This document shows, in pieces, positions 23,443 to 34,821 of a DNA stretch of 64,000 nt (the first letter of the stretch is position 1; each line of letters begins with the position of its first letter). Both the position numbers and the translations under genes were made by a program. This stretch comes from Bigelowiella natans CCMP2755 (lineage: Eukaryota > Cercozoa > Chlorarachniophyceae): positions 26,853 to 90,852 of the forward strand of contig ADNK01002144.1 of the NCBI GenBank assembly GCA_000320545.1, in the 5' to 3' direction. Under the pieces are notes generated by a model that did not search any database, had not been told where the DNA came from, and worked only from the letters and a program-made list of their open reading frames with translations.

Positions 23443-24734
23443 GGATTGATAATGGCAAGTTGAGATTAGTGGGGGGTACAACTAACAGCATGGCCGTTGT
23501 TAACTTTAGGATGAGCACATATTTGCTGCCAGACTCTGCAATGTATAGACAGCAAACGGCGGGTTTATCCGAGTCAATATACAGGTAGTGGTAGCAGTAA
23601 GTAGGCCGCACTACTTTATCAATAGTGCTGTATGATGATGAAGGAAGAAACCTCCTGTTGTAAGGAATGGGGAGAGAGAGGAGGGAGAGGAGGGAGAGAA
23701 GAAGAAGAAGAAGAAGAAGAAGAAGAACCTCACTTAAATATCTGGTTCACCACATTCAGCACACTTAATACTGACATGTATTACATGCTCCCGGCTTCTT
23801 GTTTCCTTTCTTTGATGGACGTACATGCGCACCAACAGGGATTGGATTTGGCGCATCTACAAGCCTTTCCTTCATAACAACTGGACACTACCTGTCGAAA
23901 TTGCTGCTGCTGCTTTTTCCGGATCATCATCATCATCACCATCATCAATAAAAGCAGAAGAGAAATCATCATCTTTAGAACCATTACGCAATTATATCCG
24001 TGATCTCAGGAAGCTACCATCGATAGGAAGACATAGCGTGCTACCATCAACATCAACATCATCATCTTCAGCAGCAGCAGCAACAACGACGGCAGCGCGT
24101 CGTTCTTCTTCTTCTTCTTCTTCTTCTTCTTCTTCTTCCTCTTATCTTGATGGGGGTTATTTAGAAGCTGTGGTGTCGCAGTACTGTTTTCAAACGAACA
24201 TGTAAGTAAAGGCACTTATCATCACCAAGAAACAAATAACAACAGCTACAGCTGTTGTTTCTCAGCAAGAGTATGGAGACCAACGACGACCGATAATATC
24301 ATTTTCACACAATGATAGTAGCGATGGTGATAATGATGGTGATGACAATTTTGTGGAATGTTTAGATGCCTCTTCCTGATATCATTATGATAATAGTAAA
24401 AATAATAATTATTATAATTATGTATCATCAGGCACATCTGGAGCGGTTCTAACTGCCTACTTGAAGGTCTATATCGCCGATGCCCATGCATACACGACGC
24501 ACACATGACTGCTATAGCCTTACGAGAGGAAGGAGGAAACCAACAACAGCAGCAACAACAACCAAGAAAATGGAGGGGGGGAAGGGGCAATGTGTTGGAT
24601 GAGCGAGAAGGGGGTCCACAGATTAAGCTTGGAATGCTTTCTCTCAACTTACTGAGCATGCTTTACAATGTGTTCTTTGAGCTGAAGTTGGATACTACCT
24701 CACGCAGAAGCGTAGGATCATTATACACATTTGC

Positions 24735-24771
<37 letters not shown>

Positions 24772-25419
24772 GTCGTTTGGTGCGGTTTGAGTAGTATCTA
24801 CTGCATGTTATTGTATTCCCATCTCAGCGACGAAGAGACCATTAGTTGTTCGAGTCAAGGCAAAGAAAGAGTAGTAGTAGTAGCAGTAGGAGTAGTAGTC
24901 CCCTTCCCAACTTAATTTCACTTGGTTGCTAGCTTTAAAGCTCGTACTGAACGAATAATCCCACTTAGCCCCCCCCGCCCAACACGGTTGTGACGTTTTG
25001 GTGATGAAGTATTGCTACTCCATGACATTCACTGAATATATTGGTTGGTTGCATCTGGTGGTGGTGATTATTCTAGTGAGTACGGACTTCATCGCAGGTT
25101 GGACGGTACATGGAACCCAGGTAGTAGAACGAATGCTTAAGACTACGAGGATGTTTAATGCGAAAGGAATCAAAGAAAAGGCTGTTATAATACGGATATG
25201 AGTATATCCCCTCAGCGTATTCCAACTGACGTGTGTAGTAGTAGTAGTGGTGTGGTAGAAGTTACAAAAACCTGCACGAGTCCCATTGTGTGTTGTTGCT
25301 TTTGCCGTAGTACTTCCTCGTATTGAAAGATTTTGCTGGAGGAATGATGATAAGCTGGTAGGTATTAGAGGTGCTGCGGTAGTATTAGTAGTAGTTGTAG
25401 TAGTAGTAGTGGTCGTGTT

Positions 25420-25453
<34 letters not shown>

Positions 25454-26161
25454 GGATGATGAGGATGATGAGGATGATGATGAGGCTGCTTTCGTGGTTC
25501 TTGCTCTCCTGAGTCATGCTTACATATTTTTCATCTTTGTCCAGGATCGTTCGATGCGCATGAAGCCTACCAAACGTCGTGAATTGGGATCGAAACCAAG
25601 AAAGAGCTGTGCCGATAATTTGGTGATTGCAGTCATATTTAGCCATGTATTTCTAATAAAAATGATGATGAGGTAGTGTCGGTGAGCTCCTGCTTACTAC
25701 TGGTATTTGTTGTCAGGTTGTAGGATCTTCCGACTTGGAATCAACGGACGACATGTTCCACACGTGAGGAGTCAACAAAACGTGCATCATCGTACAAAGC
25801 GCTACTTTCATAGATTGTTATAGGCGAAGAAAGGGGGTTGCGGATAGCGTGCTGCTCATTTTGAATTCTTACAAACATCATTTCGTCCTCCGCCTCACCA
25901 TATTTGTCCATCCATCACAGGCCACCTGGTCAGACCGTTGTACAGCTCGCAGAAGGCGAAGCTTCTATTCCTTGCATGAATTGCGGATTCAATATGACAT
26001 CTGTTGAAATCGCGAGTAGCACTCAAGCTGGAGAAGGCCCCTATACAAATTGGACGCGAGACGTTCAAGAAAGGGGATATTCTATTTTGCGGTGTGAAAT
26101 GTGCGGCACCGCACACCAGGAGTACCAAGGCCAACCAGCGCATAATTTCTTTCGCAAATGA
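20326..26161 (+). CDS. OTU-like protein with Ser at the predicted catalytic Cys and a C-terminal zinc ribbon
   Basis: Exons with matching phases include 20326-20588, 20663-20954, 21175-21221, 21349-21432, 21516-21585, 22929-23001, 23142-23172, 23510-23584, 23839-24201, 25545-25622, 25717-25763 and 25921-26161. Joins at 21931-22700 and 24202-25544 are uncertain, and the start may be ATG 20502. The N-terminal part has a hydrophobic stretch (VVVTTIIFLLRTL). The core SDSLFRSIARNVYGDDIYAN, VRIRICDWM and NNWTLPVEIAAAAF follows the OTU fold order; in OTU deubiquitinases the motif is DGNCLFR, so Cys is replaced by Ser (TCT codon). A Ser-rich run from microsatellites (about 24100-24140) follows. The last exon has CMNCGF and CEMCGT, a zinc ribbon. 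Introns are full of triplet repeats. It could be two genes; family assignment is by eye. Confidence 0.6.
21755..21820. repeat. (TAG)n / (GGA)n microsatellite
   Basis: Intronic triplet repeat in the OTU-like gene; similar tracts lie at 22247-22305 (ATG then ATT), 23220-23268 (ACT), 23401-23440 (TTC), 23699-23727 (GAA), 24739-24769 (TA) and 25420-25480 (ATG/AGG). Confidence 0.9.
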
Positions 26162-26728
26162 AAGCGAAGCCATTGCAACTTGCGTGTATGTTTTGTGCGT
26201 TTGGGACGTCGTGGTTATTGTAAACATGTTAATTCACGTTTAGATGAGTGCTAGCACCGCTGTAATTGGGTCCCATTATGGTGCATGATAGCTGCTATTA
26301 ATGTAATGACTTGTACCACGTGTGCAAAGCGACAGATTGCCCACCGAGCAACTATTGCAGCTTATTGCATCAAGACATCTAGACATTGCACGTTGTTCCC
26401 TTTATATCATATTGTCGAGCATGCATTGTACGTCGCCATGTGTGAGTAGAAAAGTATGAACATAAATTTTAGACGAGAGCACGGCCATACGTCGATGTCG
26501 CCAATGCGCTTGCGTGGCGCTGTAATACTGAGGCCTATAATCAGTGTTAGCTCGCCAAAGTTAATTTTTCTTCACGGATAAACGCTATCCTTAATCATCG
26601 GACAATAATCTCAATTTTCACTAATGAATCTTATTAGCATTCGCGCTTAACTCTTCTTTCGGAACATGCGATACGACTCATCTCATATTATGCATATCAA
26701 ACTGCTAAGCGCTCCTCGAATTCTAACT
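26162..26728. other. Convergent 3' spacer
   Basis: This gap between two facing stop codons contains CATG, GCATGC and CATCTAGACAT words (26340-26430), like the other 3' islands. There is no splice-bounded exon. Confidence 0.5.
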
Positions 26729-28419
26729 TCATTTTGACTCCTCCACGCTGTTTGCTTGGGTGCCAATAAAGCATCCCATTAGAATAAGCAATCCACCGAA
26801 AACCTCATTGCTTGACATCGTCTCTGAGAGTAGAAGAGAGCCAAAAATTGCCGCCCACAAAGGTTCGGTGCCTATTATGACGGAACTTTCGCTAGCTGGG
26901 ACCTGGGAGTAAGGAAAGATAGAATACGTGCTTATTGACTACTGCTGGCGTGATTTAATAAACAATGCCAGCACCTCTTTCAGAGCAACATTGGTGATAT
27001 AAACCGTGAGTGCCGTGGACAGTAGCCCCGTATGTAGGAGTGCAATAAGCGAATCTAAATAATCGGAGAGAGACTGCTCGATATAGAGATGATGGGTGAG
27101 AAGAGAGCATATTAACTACTTACATGGTTCTTGCAGAAAGGACAAAGCAATCGTTTCTTGTCCATTGCCATAGTGCATGCTAATTGCCCATATAAGGGAT
27201 ACGATTGCAGTGACCTGGACCTGATACGCCATTGTATAAGTTTGTGTGTTTACATAAATTGTGTTTTATTTGAAGTAAGTAGAGATAGATAAACAGCACC
27301 TGGATCGCAGAAAGAGCTTTTTCAGACCCTGTTGGCAATCGTCTTAGGTATTCTTCGATACGTACATATGATATTCCGAAGCTCAACGGTTGGAAGAAGC
27401 ATATGAGATCGTTGATGTCCTAACAAGCATCATTTCTCAGTGCTACTACCATATAACAACAAACGTGAATGGTTGTTTTCCCAACTTACAGGGGGGCCAA
27501 GTTGGCTTTCCGGTGAGTACTCCAGAAACGCTATTCCAAAGAGCGAAAAAAATGCAGCGCTCAGCAATTTCATGGAGATTTTCTTCCCAAACAGAATCTC
27601 GATGAGAGGCACCACGATAACCTGGACCCAGATTTTACATGTTAGTCAAAGAGGATGATTTAAGATAGCGGTATATAGGAAGGAAGAATTGCCTGCAGAC
27701 TACAAATGAAAGCAGCCTTATTCGAGGAGACGCTCTGCAAAGAGATGGCTTGGGTCACATATCCGAGAGATATCCAAAGGCCTATCTCAGCGCCAGCTAA
27801 CCTTACCTCCCTAAATTAACCAAATAAGAAGCATATCTGCGAACCAATTCAGTGTTGTTTACAGTCGTCTAGGTAATAATACTTGGTAGTTTCTCGGGAG
27901 AATGGAGTAAGGGCCAGCCCAGCGATCAGGAAACGCAATAAACAAACGATATCCGGAGTCTGAATATTGGGAAATATAATAACCCTTTTTGTCGTCATCA
28001 TTATCTTCTTCTTCTTCTTCTTCTTCTTCATCATCATCATTATCATTATCATCATCACTGAGTAGTCCTAATTAAAATGCTGCTACTAACCATGTGTCCC
28101 TGATTCAGGAGGTATTTGACGCTTGGAAAGTTCGTTCCCCACAGAAGAGCCACAAGAAGCAGCAGCCCTCTTTGTCTATAGTAGTCCCTACAATTGAAAG
28201 CAGCAGCGTGTTGTTTGCAGCAGCAGGCCAACACATTAGGATGGTGATGACGATGATGACGGCGGTGGTTCTATAATCATATTTTTTTCTAGAGGCAAGT
28301 AGCATTAGTATCACCTTTGAGTGACACTAGTTGACTTATCGAGTTGGTCTGTTGTCACTAGGTCATCTCCAACTGTTTCCACAGAAGAGATGTTGTCACC
28401 AAACTCCGAGTTGTTTGAC

Positions 28420-28456
<37 letters not shown>

Positions 28457-28952
28457 GTGACGATTTGCTGTAAAAGACCCTAAACTTTGGTCTGCTTTGG
28501 GTAGTAAGATGAAACGACGTCACGAAGGGGGGAAATTGACTGCTCTCTTTGAAAAGTGCAGATGGTCCATATTCCGCATTGCGAGATCTTGTAGAACTTT
28601 GCAACGTAGAGGAGGAGGAGGAGGAGGAGGAGGAGGAGGAGGAACGCATCGAGGGTTGGTGCTCCTTAAGTAGCACTTTCTTATTTAAATATGGTATACT
28701 TCCGTCTCCAATGAGAGACTGTATTTGCCCTTTTGATGCAGATACCGTGCCGTCGCGAGTCAGATCACAAGAAGGCGAAGCAGCTCTTCTCGTTCTAAAA
28801 CTTGAGATTTGGCTTTTTCTGGAGAGATATCTGTAGGATGGTTTCGCTAGGAGAAGGGAAAGAGCAATCAGGTTCAAACAACATATCCGAGGAGTATATT
28901 GTCTGCAGCAGGTAGGTCCCGGTTCGCCTGCCTTTTTGCGCCAGTCGATCAT
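26729..28952 (-). CDS. EamA/DMT-family transporter with long N-terminal presequence
   Basis: Nine exons (28952-28315, 28187-28091, 27959-27883, 27810-27693, 27621-27490, 27419-27300, 27220-27124, 27054-26975, 26902-26729) give about 510 residues with all phases matching. The membrane part follows the EamA family: LLLVALLWGTNFPSVKYLL, CLLRFLIAGLALTPF, GAEIGLWISLGYVTQAISLQ, VVPLIEILFG, LHTGLLSTALTVYITNVAL and GTEPLWAAIFGSLLLSE. These proteins carry small metabolites across membranes. The first 245 residues hold a hydrophobic segment (CCLNLIALSLLLA), then a basic Ser/Arg-rich region and poly-Ser runs made by microsatellites; this resembles a bipartite plastid-targeting leader, but that is inference and the start ATG is not certain. 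The intron 27692-27622 uses a GC donor. Confidence 0.88.
28416..28454. repeat. (GAT)n microsatellite inside coding exon
   Basis: Lies in the first exon of the EamA gene, where on the minus strand it codes a Ser run; a second, (GGA)n at about 28608-28642, also codes Ser on the minus strand. Confidence 0.85.
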
Positions 28953-29482
28953 GTTCCTACTCCACCTCCTTCTCCTCTTCCTCCTCCTCCTCTGCTAACA
29001 TACGTAACCATGGATTATGACGATCAGCGCGGGACAGTAGAGCAATTAGGTAATATTACCGTATAAAATCGTCCTGGCACTGTTTATTATTAAAAGGGAG
29101 CCGTTTTATCCCTACGTCTAAGAACATATCGTTATTTTTTATAAGATATCACCGAAGATCTACGCATCGTTACAGCTGGTGGCGGGTGTGTGGTAGTTAC
29201 TGGTTACCAAGTAGTAACGACAAGCCAACAACACAACAAAGAGGAGGAGGACGAGAAGGAGGCGGAGAGCAGAGGACGAAGAAGAAGAAGAAGCCAGAAA
29301 GAAGCTGTTGCCGCTATGGAAACTATCCTCGCACGCGCTGCTAAGTAATTGCTGTTAAAAGGTAAATGAAAACCCTGTTCGCAACCGTCTGTCGGTAAAC
29401 TAGATACGCTCACTTTGTGTGAATCTACAATCTTCTATTTAGTTTTTGTTCAAAGGTATCTTCGAAGAAAGCGAGTCAAAGA
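28953..29482. promoter_or_regulatory. Divergent promoter gap, EamA gene / ankyrin-EF gene
   Basis: About 530 bases between divergent starts. It holds GGA/GAA-rich tracts (29238-29300) and, at about 29186-29220, a TAGTTACTGGTTACCAAGTAG stretch loosely like the GTAACTGG/TTACCA words in the 20.1-20.28 kb divergent gap. No island of the 3' type is present. Confidence 0.4.
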
Positions 29483-32058
29483 ATGACTTTCCGGTAAGAA
29501 TAGATCTTCAAAGTTTTAGCAATACAAGGATGGATTATAATCTCAATACTATTAAGGTACTTCGTCGCTGTTGTTACGGCGGGGAAAGAAAACCATGTAA
29601 AGATCAGCGGAAAAGTTACGAAAGGGAAGCTGGAAAATGGTATGGACGTCCGGTTTGACCCCTCGGGTGCCCAAGGAGAAGTATTGAAACTGGAGCTCAA
29701 AGGAAAAGAGGTGGAAACTTTGTTTTCAGGTAAAAATATAATGATATCTGAATCGTGGAGTGTGGGAATAAATAGGTTCAGTCTGTCCAGGGAGGCAAGT
29801 TGGCAGATGTGTATCTTTTGATACGAAATCGTCATTCCCCTGAAGATGGGGACACAATGCTTGGTATTGAAGACTCGGGAGAAGTAAATACTGCCTCATT
29901 CGAGCGACTTGATGCTCAGAAGCCTCAATTTGGCAGAATGAAAACATTAAAACGGAAGGATTATGGGCAAAATGCACTTCATTTTTTCAAAGGCGATGGT
30001 GATCCTCCTAAATTTCCTCCAGAGGTTGAGGATATGTTTCGTTCTTGCGAAGATAATAATGATATTGAGATGCTTAACATCGTTACTGATCTGAAATATG
30101 ACATTAATCAACCGCATCCCTTGGAATTAGAAACTTTGTGTCATGTTGCAGCACGCAATAATCACCTTGAGCTTCTCAAAATTCTCATCGATTTCAAAGC
30201 GGACGTAAATGTAGGGGACTCTGGAGGAGATACTGTGCTTATGCATTTTATAAAATGCTGTGATACAATCTACACCTCGAGCGAAGGTGAAATTCTGGAT
30301 GCGTTGATAGAAGCCAAAGCTGATGTAAACTCACCCTCCAAGAAAGATTTTAGTCGCACCCCGCTTATAACCTGTATTCTCAAAGACCAATTCGAGCTTG
30401 CTGAGTACTTGATTAAGAAAAATGCAGATGTTTCTATAGAATCGAAACTATCTGAAAATGCACTGACTCTCGGAATTGAAAATGCTCCTTTGGAGATAAT
30501 TAAGCAAGTGCTAAATAACTGGCCGTCACCCACTCACTACCTTAAGATATGCGAAGACGTCTTAGAAATAGCTGATACCCTTAACAGACCGGATGTGGTC
30601 AAACAACTGAAGGGATCCAAGATGATGGCAATGAGCAAAAAGATTGAAGAAAAGCAAATAAACGATGAAACTAAAAACATTCTCGGCGAACTGCAAGCTC
30701 ATATGACCATCATTCAATACCAAAAAGCCAGGAAAAGGGATGGGCCACTCGTAAGCAGAGAACTTGAAAAAAAAATGGAGAAAGCCAAGGATTTCCTCGC
30801 TCATAATAAAAAACATCGTGTGGAGATACAAGATAGCGACGCAATCAATCAAGTAGAACTTGATGTTCAACAACTCAGACGTGCATTTATCAAAGCTGAC
30901 AAAGATGGAGATGGTATGATGACAAGAGAGGAAACAATCAATATGCTAAAGCTATGTGGAATGAAAGAGAAGGAGGCGAAGAGAAATGTTGAAGATTTCT
31001 TCCGAATTGCAGATGCTGACAATTCCGGAACCATTTCTTGGGAAGAGTTCGTGGAAGAATATGTTCGGATGCAGCTTGCCAAAGCAATCAATGACGTTCA
31101 TGGATACTTCCATTCTGTAGATAAAAATGGCGATGGAGAGATAGATAGAGGTGAATTCATGGAATGTTTGGTTCACATGTTCGGAAGCGTAGAAGCAGAG
31201 AGGCAGTTCGAACACCTATTCAATTCCATAGATCAGAATGGAGACGGTAAGATAGAGCTTCATGAACTGAAAGATTGGTACAAAATTCGTGCAAGGGAAA
31301 TAGTCAGATCACGCATGGTTAAGAAAATGATGAAGAAAGCTGGGAAAGCTAAAGTATGTAAAATAGAACTGAAAGCTACCTACCTACAGCTTCATAAAGC
31401 TTGTGAATACGGAAATCTTCAGATGATTAAACGATGCATTCTTAAATTGAAAAAAGCTGGACCGAAATCATTGAAAAAATATCTAAATAAAAAGGATGAA
31501 AATAAGAATCCTTTGATTTTTCTCACATTGTGGAAAGAGCACCATGGATGTATGGAGGCGTTGCTGGATGCAAAGGCAGACATCAATGCGAAAAACGGCA
31601 GAGGAAATACCATTTTACATAGCGCTTGTTCGAAGAAGGACTACCGCGTAATCGAGATGTTGATAATGAACGGTGCTAAAGAGAACATCAGAAATAAGAA
31701 AAATCAATTGTGTCACGAGGTACTCCATCCCTCTGGAGAAGTGAGGCTCCAGAAATCTTTCATTGCGAAGATTGTTAAAAAGCGAAACAATGGCGAAAAG
31801 CTGCAAGAAAAATTAGACCTTATGCCCGACAACATGCAGAAACAATATAAATTAATTTTTGATTACATTGACGAGGATAAAAGTGGTACCATATCCCAAA
31901 AGGAATTACTAGCTTATTCAGACGGTACTTCAGTTCTCAAAGATTTTTTTGTTGGTTCCAATGATGAAATTACATGGGAGACATTTCGTGATAGCATTTG
32001 GGCCCATATCGAAAGAAAGGCTCATCACAGAAAGATGAAATTGGAACGTAAACAGTGA
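29483..32058 (+). CDS. Ankyrin-repeat and EF-hand calcium-binding protein
   Basis: Three exons (29483-29493, 29557-29729, 29795-32058) give about 815 residues. The proposed start MTFRYFVAVVTAG is the only in-frame ATG near the first exon; a spliced 5' leader may exist. Residues 1-70 form a beta-rich segment (VKISGKVTKGKLENG) of unknown type. Ankyrin-like repeats cover about residues 170-300 (LCHVAARNNHLELLKILIDF) and 590-700 (GRGNTILHSACSKKDYRVIE). Four EF-hand loops lie between (DKDGDGMMTREE near 430, DADNSGTISWEE near 467, DKNGDGEIDRGE near 504, DQNGDGKIELHE near 540), and a fifth (DEDKSGTISQKE) is near 754. All loops keep the acidic calcium ligands. It is likely a calcium-responsive scaffold; no enzymatic domain is seen. 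Confidence 0.92.
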
Positions 32059-32786
32059 GACCACAAACGTTTTACAATTGCATTCTTCGGTTTTGCATTA
32101 TAAAATATTTGGGCACGTGGAAATGTCAGTTATCATCATGGGTCGGGATTCAAAGCCACATGCGATGTACATGAACATGGTCAATAAGTACGTAGGAGAG
32201 CAAGCTATCGCAGCAAGAGCGAAAACAATGCAAGGGCGTAGCGAGCCGTGCACGCAGGTCAACGCACATGCGCAGATATGAGATGAATGTAATAAATATT
32301 GATTAAATCTTTTCAATGGTCATCCTGATGTAGCTGTGCAAAGCAGCAGATATATCGACCACACCAGCAGCACATGCGACGACACCGTCTGTAGTCACAT
32401 GTTGACATTGCGTGTGTCGCTCTAGTCAGCACATCGTATCGCACACACTACGTATTAATTTGCAGTAGACGACGCCGCTGGACACGAGAGTGCGAGTGGA
32501 AATTGAAAGGTTTCATAATTTACTGATTCAATCGACATTCCATCTACGAAGCCATTCATGTGTGCATGATGATGACGTAGAAATGAACAATGGTTGACGC
32601 TAGGAACACTGTAAAACCGTACATCTGAACCACTAGCAGCTAGGCAATGATTTGGCCTGTTCGGACTACAATTGAACAACGACCAGTGATGCTTATCCTC
32701 ATTATTTATGATGGGAGAACACAATCCGAACCGAATTGAAATATGACTGCGTGAGAATGTGTCAAACGCATGGTGGCACGTGTTGA
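32059..32786. other. Convergent 3' spacer with dispersed motif copy
   Basis: Between facing stop codons. CATG and CTAG words occur at 32150-32450, and a copy of the dispersed motif is at 32310-32350. No exon was found. Confidence 0.55.
32310..32350 (+). repeat. Dispersed 3'-flank motif, copy 2
   Basis: TTTTCAATGGTCATCCTGAT followed by GTAGCTGTGCAAAGCAGCAG; it matches the first half of the copy at 16961. Confidence 0.7.
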
Positions 32787-33325
32787 TCATTCCGTCTTGT
32801 CCTTGCTCTGTGCTGGCAACATCATGAGGATCACTGCAGATAATAGTTCGAAACCTGAAAATGTACACATTGACTTATTGCAATTTTCTACTGAGTGACT
32901 GATAACGTTACCTCCTGCTAATGCAATGGGTAATTTAACAACCCCGACGTGAAAATTTGCCATGAGAATCAAACCGACGCAAACTTTAGCAGCTGAGAAC
33001 ATCCATCTCGGCCTTTGGACGAGAAGAAGTCCAAGTGCGAGCACAAACTGGTAGGGAGGAAAAGTCGGAGAAATCGGTTAGGGTCGCGCTCGGATAAAAA
33101 TGAAATATGTTTGCATGGGGAATTAGTGAGAGATTGTCATGATAAAGATGGTTGAAATTGAAAAGAACAATCACAGATACCTGGAGAGACCAAAACATAG
33201 TAGCCCACATTCGTGCTATCTCGCAGTTTTTTTGGCATTCCTATGGCATACCAGAGGGTCAGGATAGATAGCAAGGCTCATATTCACCATACCTCGCTTC
33301 GTTTCGCGACAAAATGATGTGCCAT
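32787..33325 (-). CDS. Small membrane protein (about 97 residues)
   Basis: Four exons with matching phases: 33325-33293, 33240-33181, 33044-32912, 32854-32787. It starts MAHHFVAKRSE and has hydrophobic segments FVLALGLLLVQ, VCVGLILMANFHVGV and ELLSAVILMML, ending in a short charged tail QSKDKTE. No family was recognised. The Arg-Pro-Arg turn between the first two segments and the small size suggest a two- or three-helix membrane protein. The 52-base first intron (GTATGG to CATAG) is typical for this genome. Confidence 0.7.
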
Positions 33326-33875
33326 CGGAGATGGCTTGTTAATTAAAACCTTCACGAAGTTTAAAGGTGCTGAATTACACACCATCGATCAAACTCTTTT
33401 TATACGATCACATGAAATATTGAGCTGTGCGATAGATATTCTCATGAGAAAATGAAGTTTGTGAGGAATGGTGCTTGGATTACCCAATATTAGCCATGGA
33501 AAAGCGAGGACGACTTCAATGAAACCCATTCTTTGGACTTTTGTGTGGGGGGGGTACGCCTGGACGTGAACGAGTTTTCCAAGGCTGAACACCGCTAATC
33601 GCAATTTCAGAAAAATAATAAACCTGGATACATCGAAATTAGAATTTGAATAAATGAAAGTATGACGTTGTTCTTTATGTTCTTTTAATTTATATTAATT
33701 AAACATGATCTTAGATATATCTTTACCTAATATCTTTCTAAATCGGCGGCCACTGTGACATTGTTTCCGATTCTCTCACTGTAGAGGAGGGCCAGAAGAG
33801 AATTGTGTCGATTGGTGAGTTGATACGTGATCAGCGAGCTGCTCTCTGAGCACCATCGGATTCATCATGTCAAAA
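33326..33875. other. Divergent gap, small membrane gene / helical gene
   Basis: AT-rich, with no clear exon apart from a possible short upstream exon at about 33784-33819 (GAGGGCCAGAAG, GTGAGT donor) belonging to the next plus-strand gene. No 3'-type island. Confidence 0.35.
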
Positions 33876-34821
33876 GATAAGGTGCTTACTAAAAGTAGCA
33901 AAGAGTTGAACGACTATGAGTCTATGTTTAACATTTGCCATCCAGACTAAAATAGAGTTGCAACTCCCGGAATGTGCCGTAAGTTGGCTCAAGAAGAAGG
34001 TTTGTGATTGCAAGAAGGTTTTCGTTGAAAAGAATTATAGGATGTGCTTCAAATTTTCCAGGCGCAAAGTAACTCTCTTAGCGATGAGAGTAAAGCGTTG
34101 CGTTGCTGCATCAATTACGCTGCCCAGGTCGAGCTTTGTTATCGAAATTACCTCCGGAATTTAAAATAGTATTTTCTTTGATGAAAAGGAAGCCTCTGAC
34201 GAAGTGCTCTTTTCCAAGGGGAGGTGGAAGAGGAATCATTCTTGGACTTCTCATAAATTGATACAGCTGTGTGCCTTAGTTTGGCGGACCTGAAGGACCA
34301 AAAAAACCTTGTGGAAGTGACGTATAAACTTGCCAAAAGTCAAAGTGACTGGGTTGAGGTAGGGAAGATGCACGTAAGATAAACCCTCATAACTTCCATG
34401 ATGGTTGTATTTTGTTCTCACAAGAAAAAATCGACCGACTTCAACATTAAAGCTTCGACAATCACGATGGCAGTACTGGATGCGTGCATGAAGCAGACAA
34501 ATGGTTGGGACTAAGACAAAAGTGTGCAAGAAATCCTAACCTTTCATCTTGCTTTTAGATTCGGTTTTTAAAATCGTCCGCTGCAAAACGAACACAACCT
34601 TGACTCCAGCGCCAAGGCTGAAGGAGGTAACAGAAAATGATTCCCACCATATTGTAGGACACGGTTTTTTGGTTCATGCCCGTGTTGTGTGTGCGCATTT
34701 GCACTACATGATTGCACAGAAACTTTGCGTCGGTGGCTTGAAAGCACAAGCTGAAATGAACGCAAAGGATGTGGGAAAAGACAATGAGCACAAGGAAAAT
34801 TGCATGTGCCAAAGCAATTAA
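33876..34821 (+). CDS. Unassigned helical protein, multi-exon
   Basis: Coding exons with good phase agreement are 34267-34358 (LADLKDQKNLVEVTYKLAK), 34425-34503 (STITMAVLDACMKQ), 34559-34626 (VFKIVRCKTN) and 34720-34821 (GLKAQAEMNAKDVGKDN, stop). An exon from 34041 reads DVLQIFQAQSNSLSDESKAL. Upstream pieces (KVLTKSSKELNDYE near 33876) are likely but their joins are not resolved. The predicted product is alpha-helical and charged; a BAR-like or other coiled fold is possible, but no family motif is clear. Confidence 0.45.

Noticed and set aside
20000-29400. Large mobile element or viral insertion in the repeat-rich block
   Set aside because: No transposase, integrase, reverse transcriptase, capsid or terminal inverted repeats; the block holds ordinary spliced genes whose introns carry microsatellites.
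33252-33290. Alternative start MVNMSLAIYPDPL for the small membrane protein
   Set aside because: The exon pair 33325-33293 and 33240-33181 gives better donor and acceptor sites and a longer coherent N-terminus.
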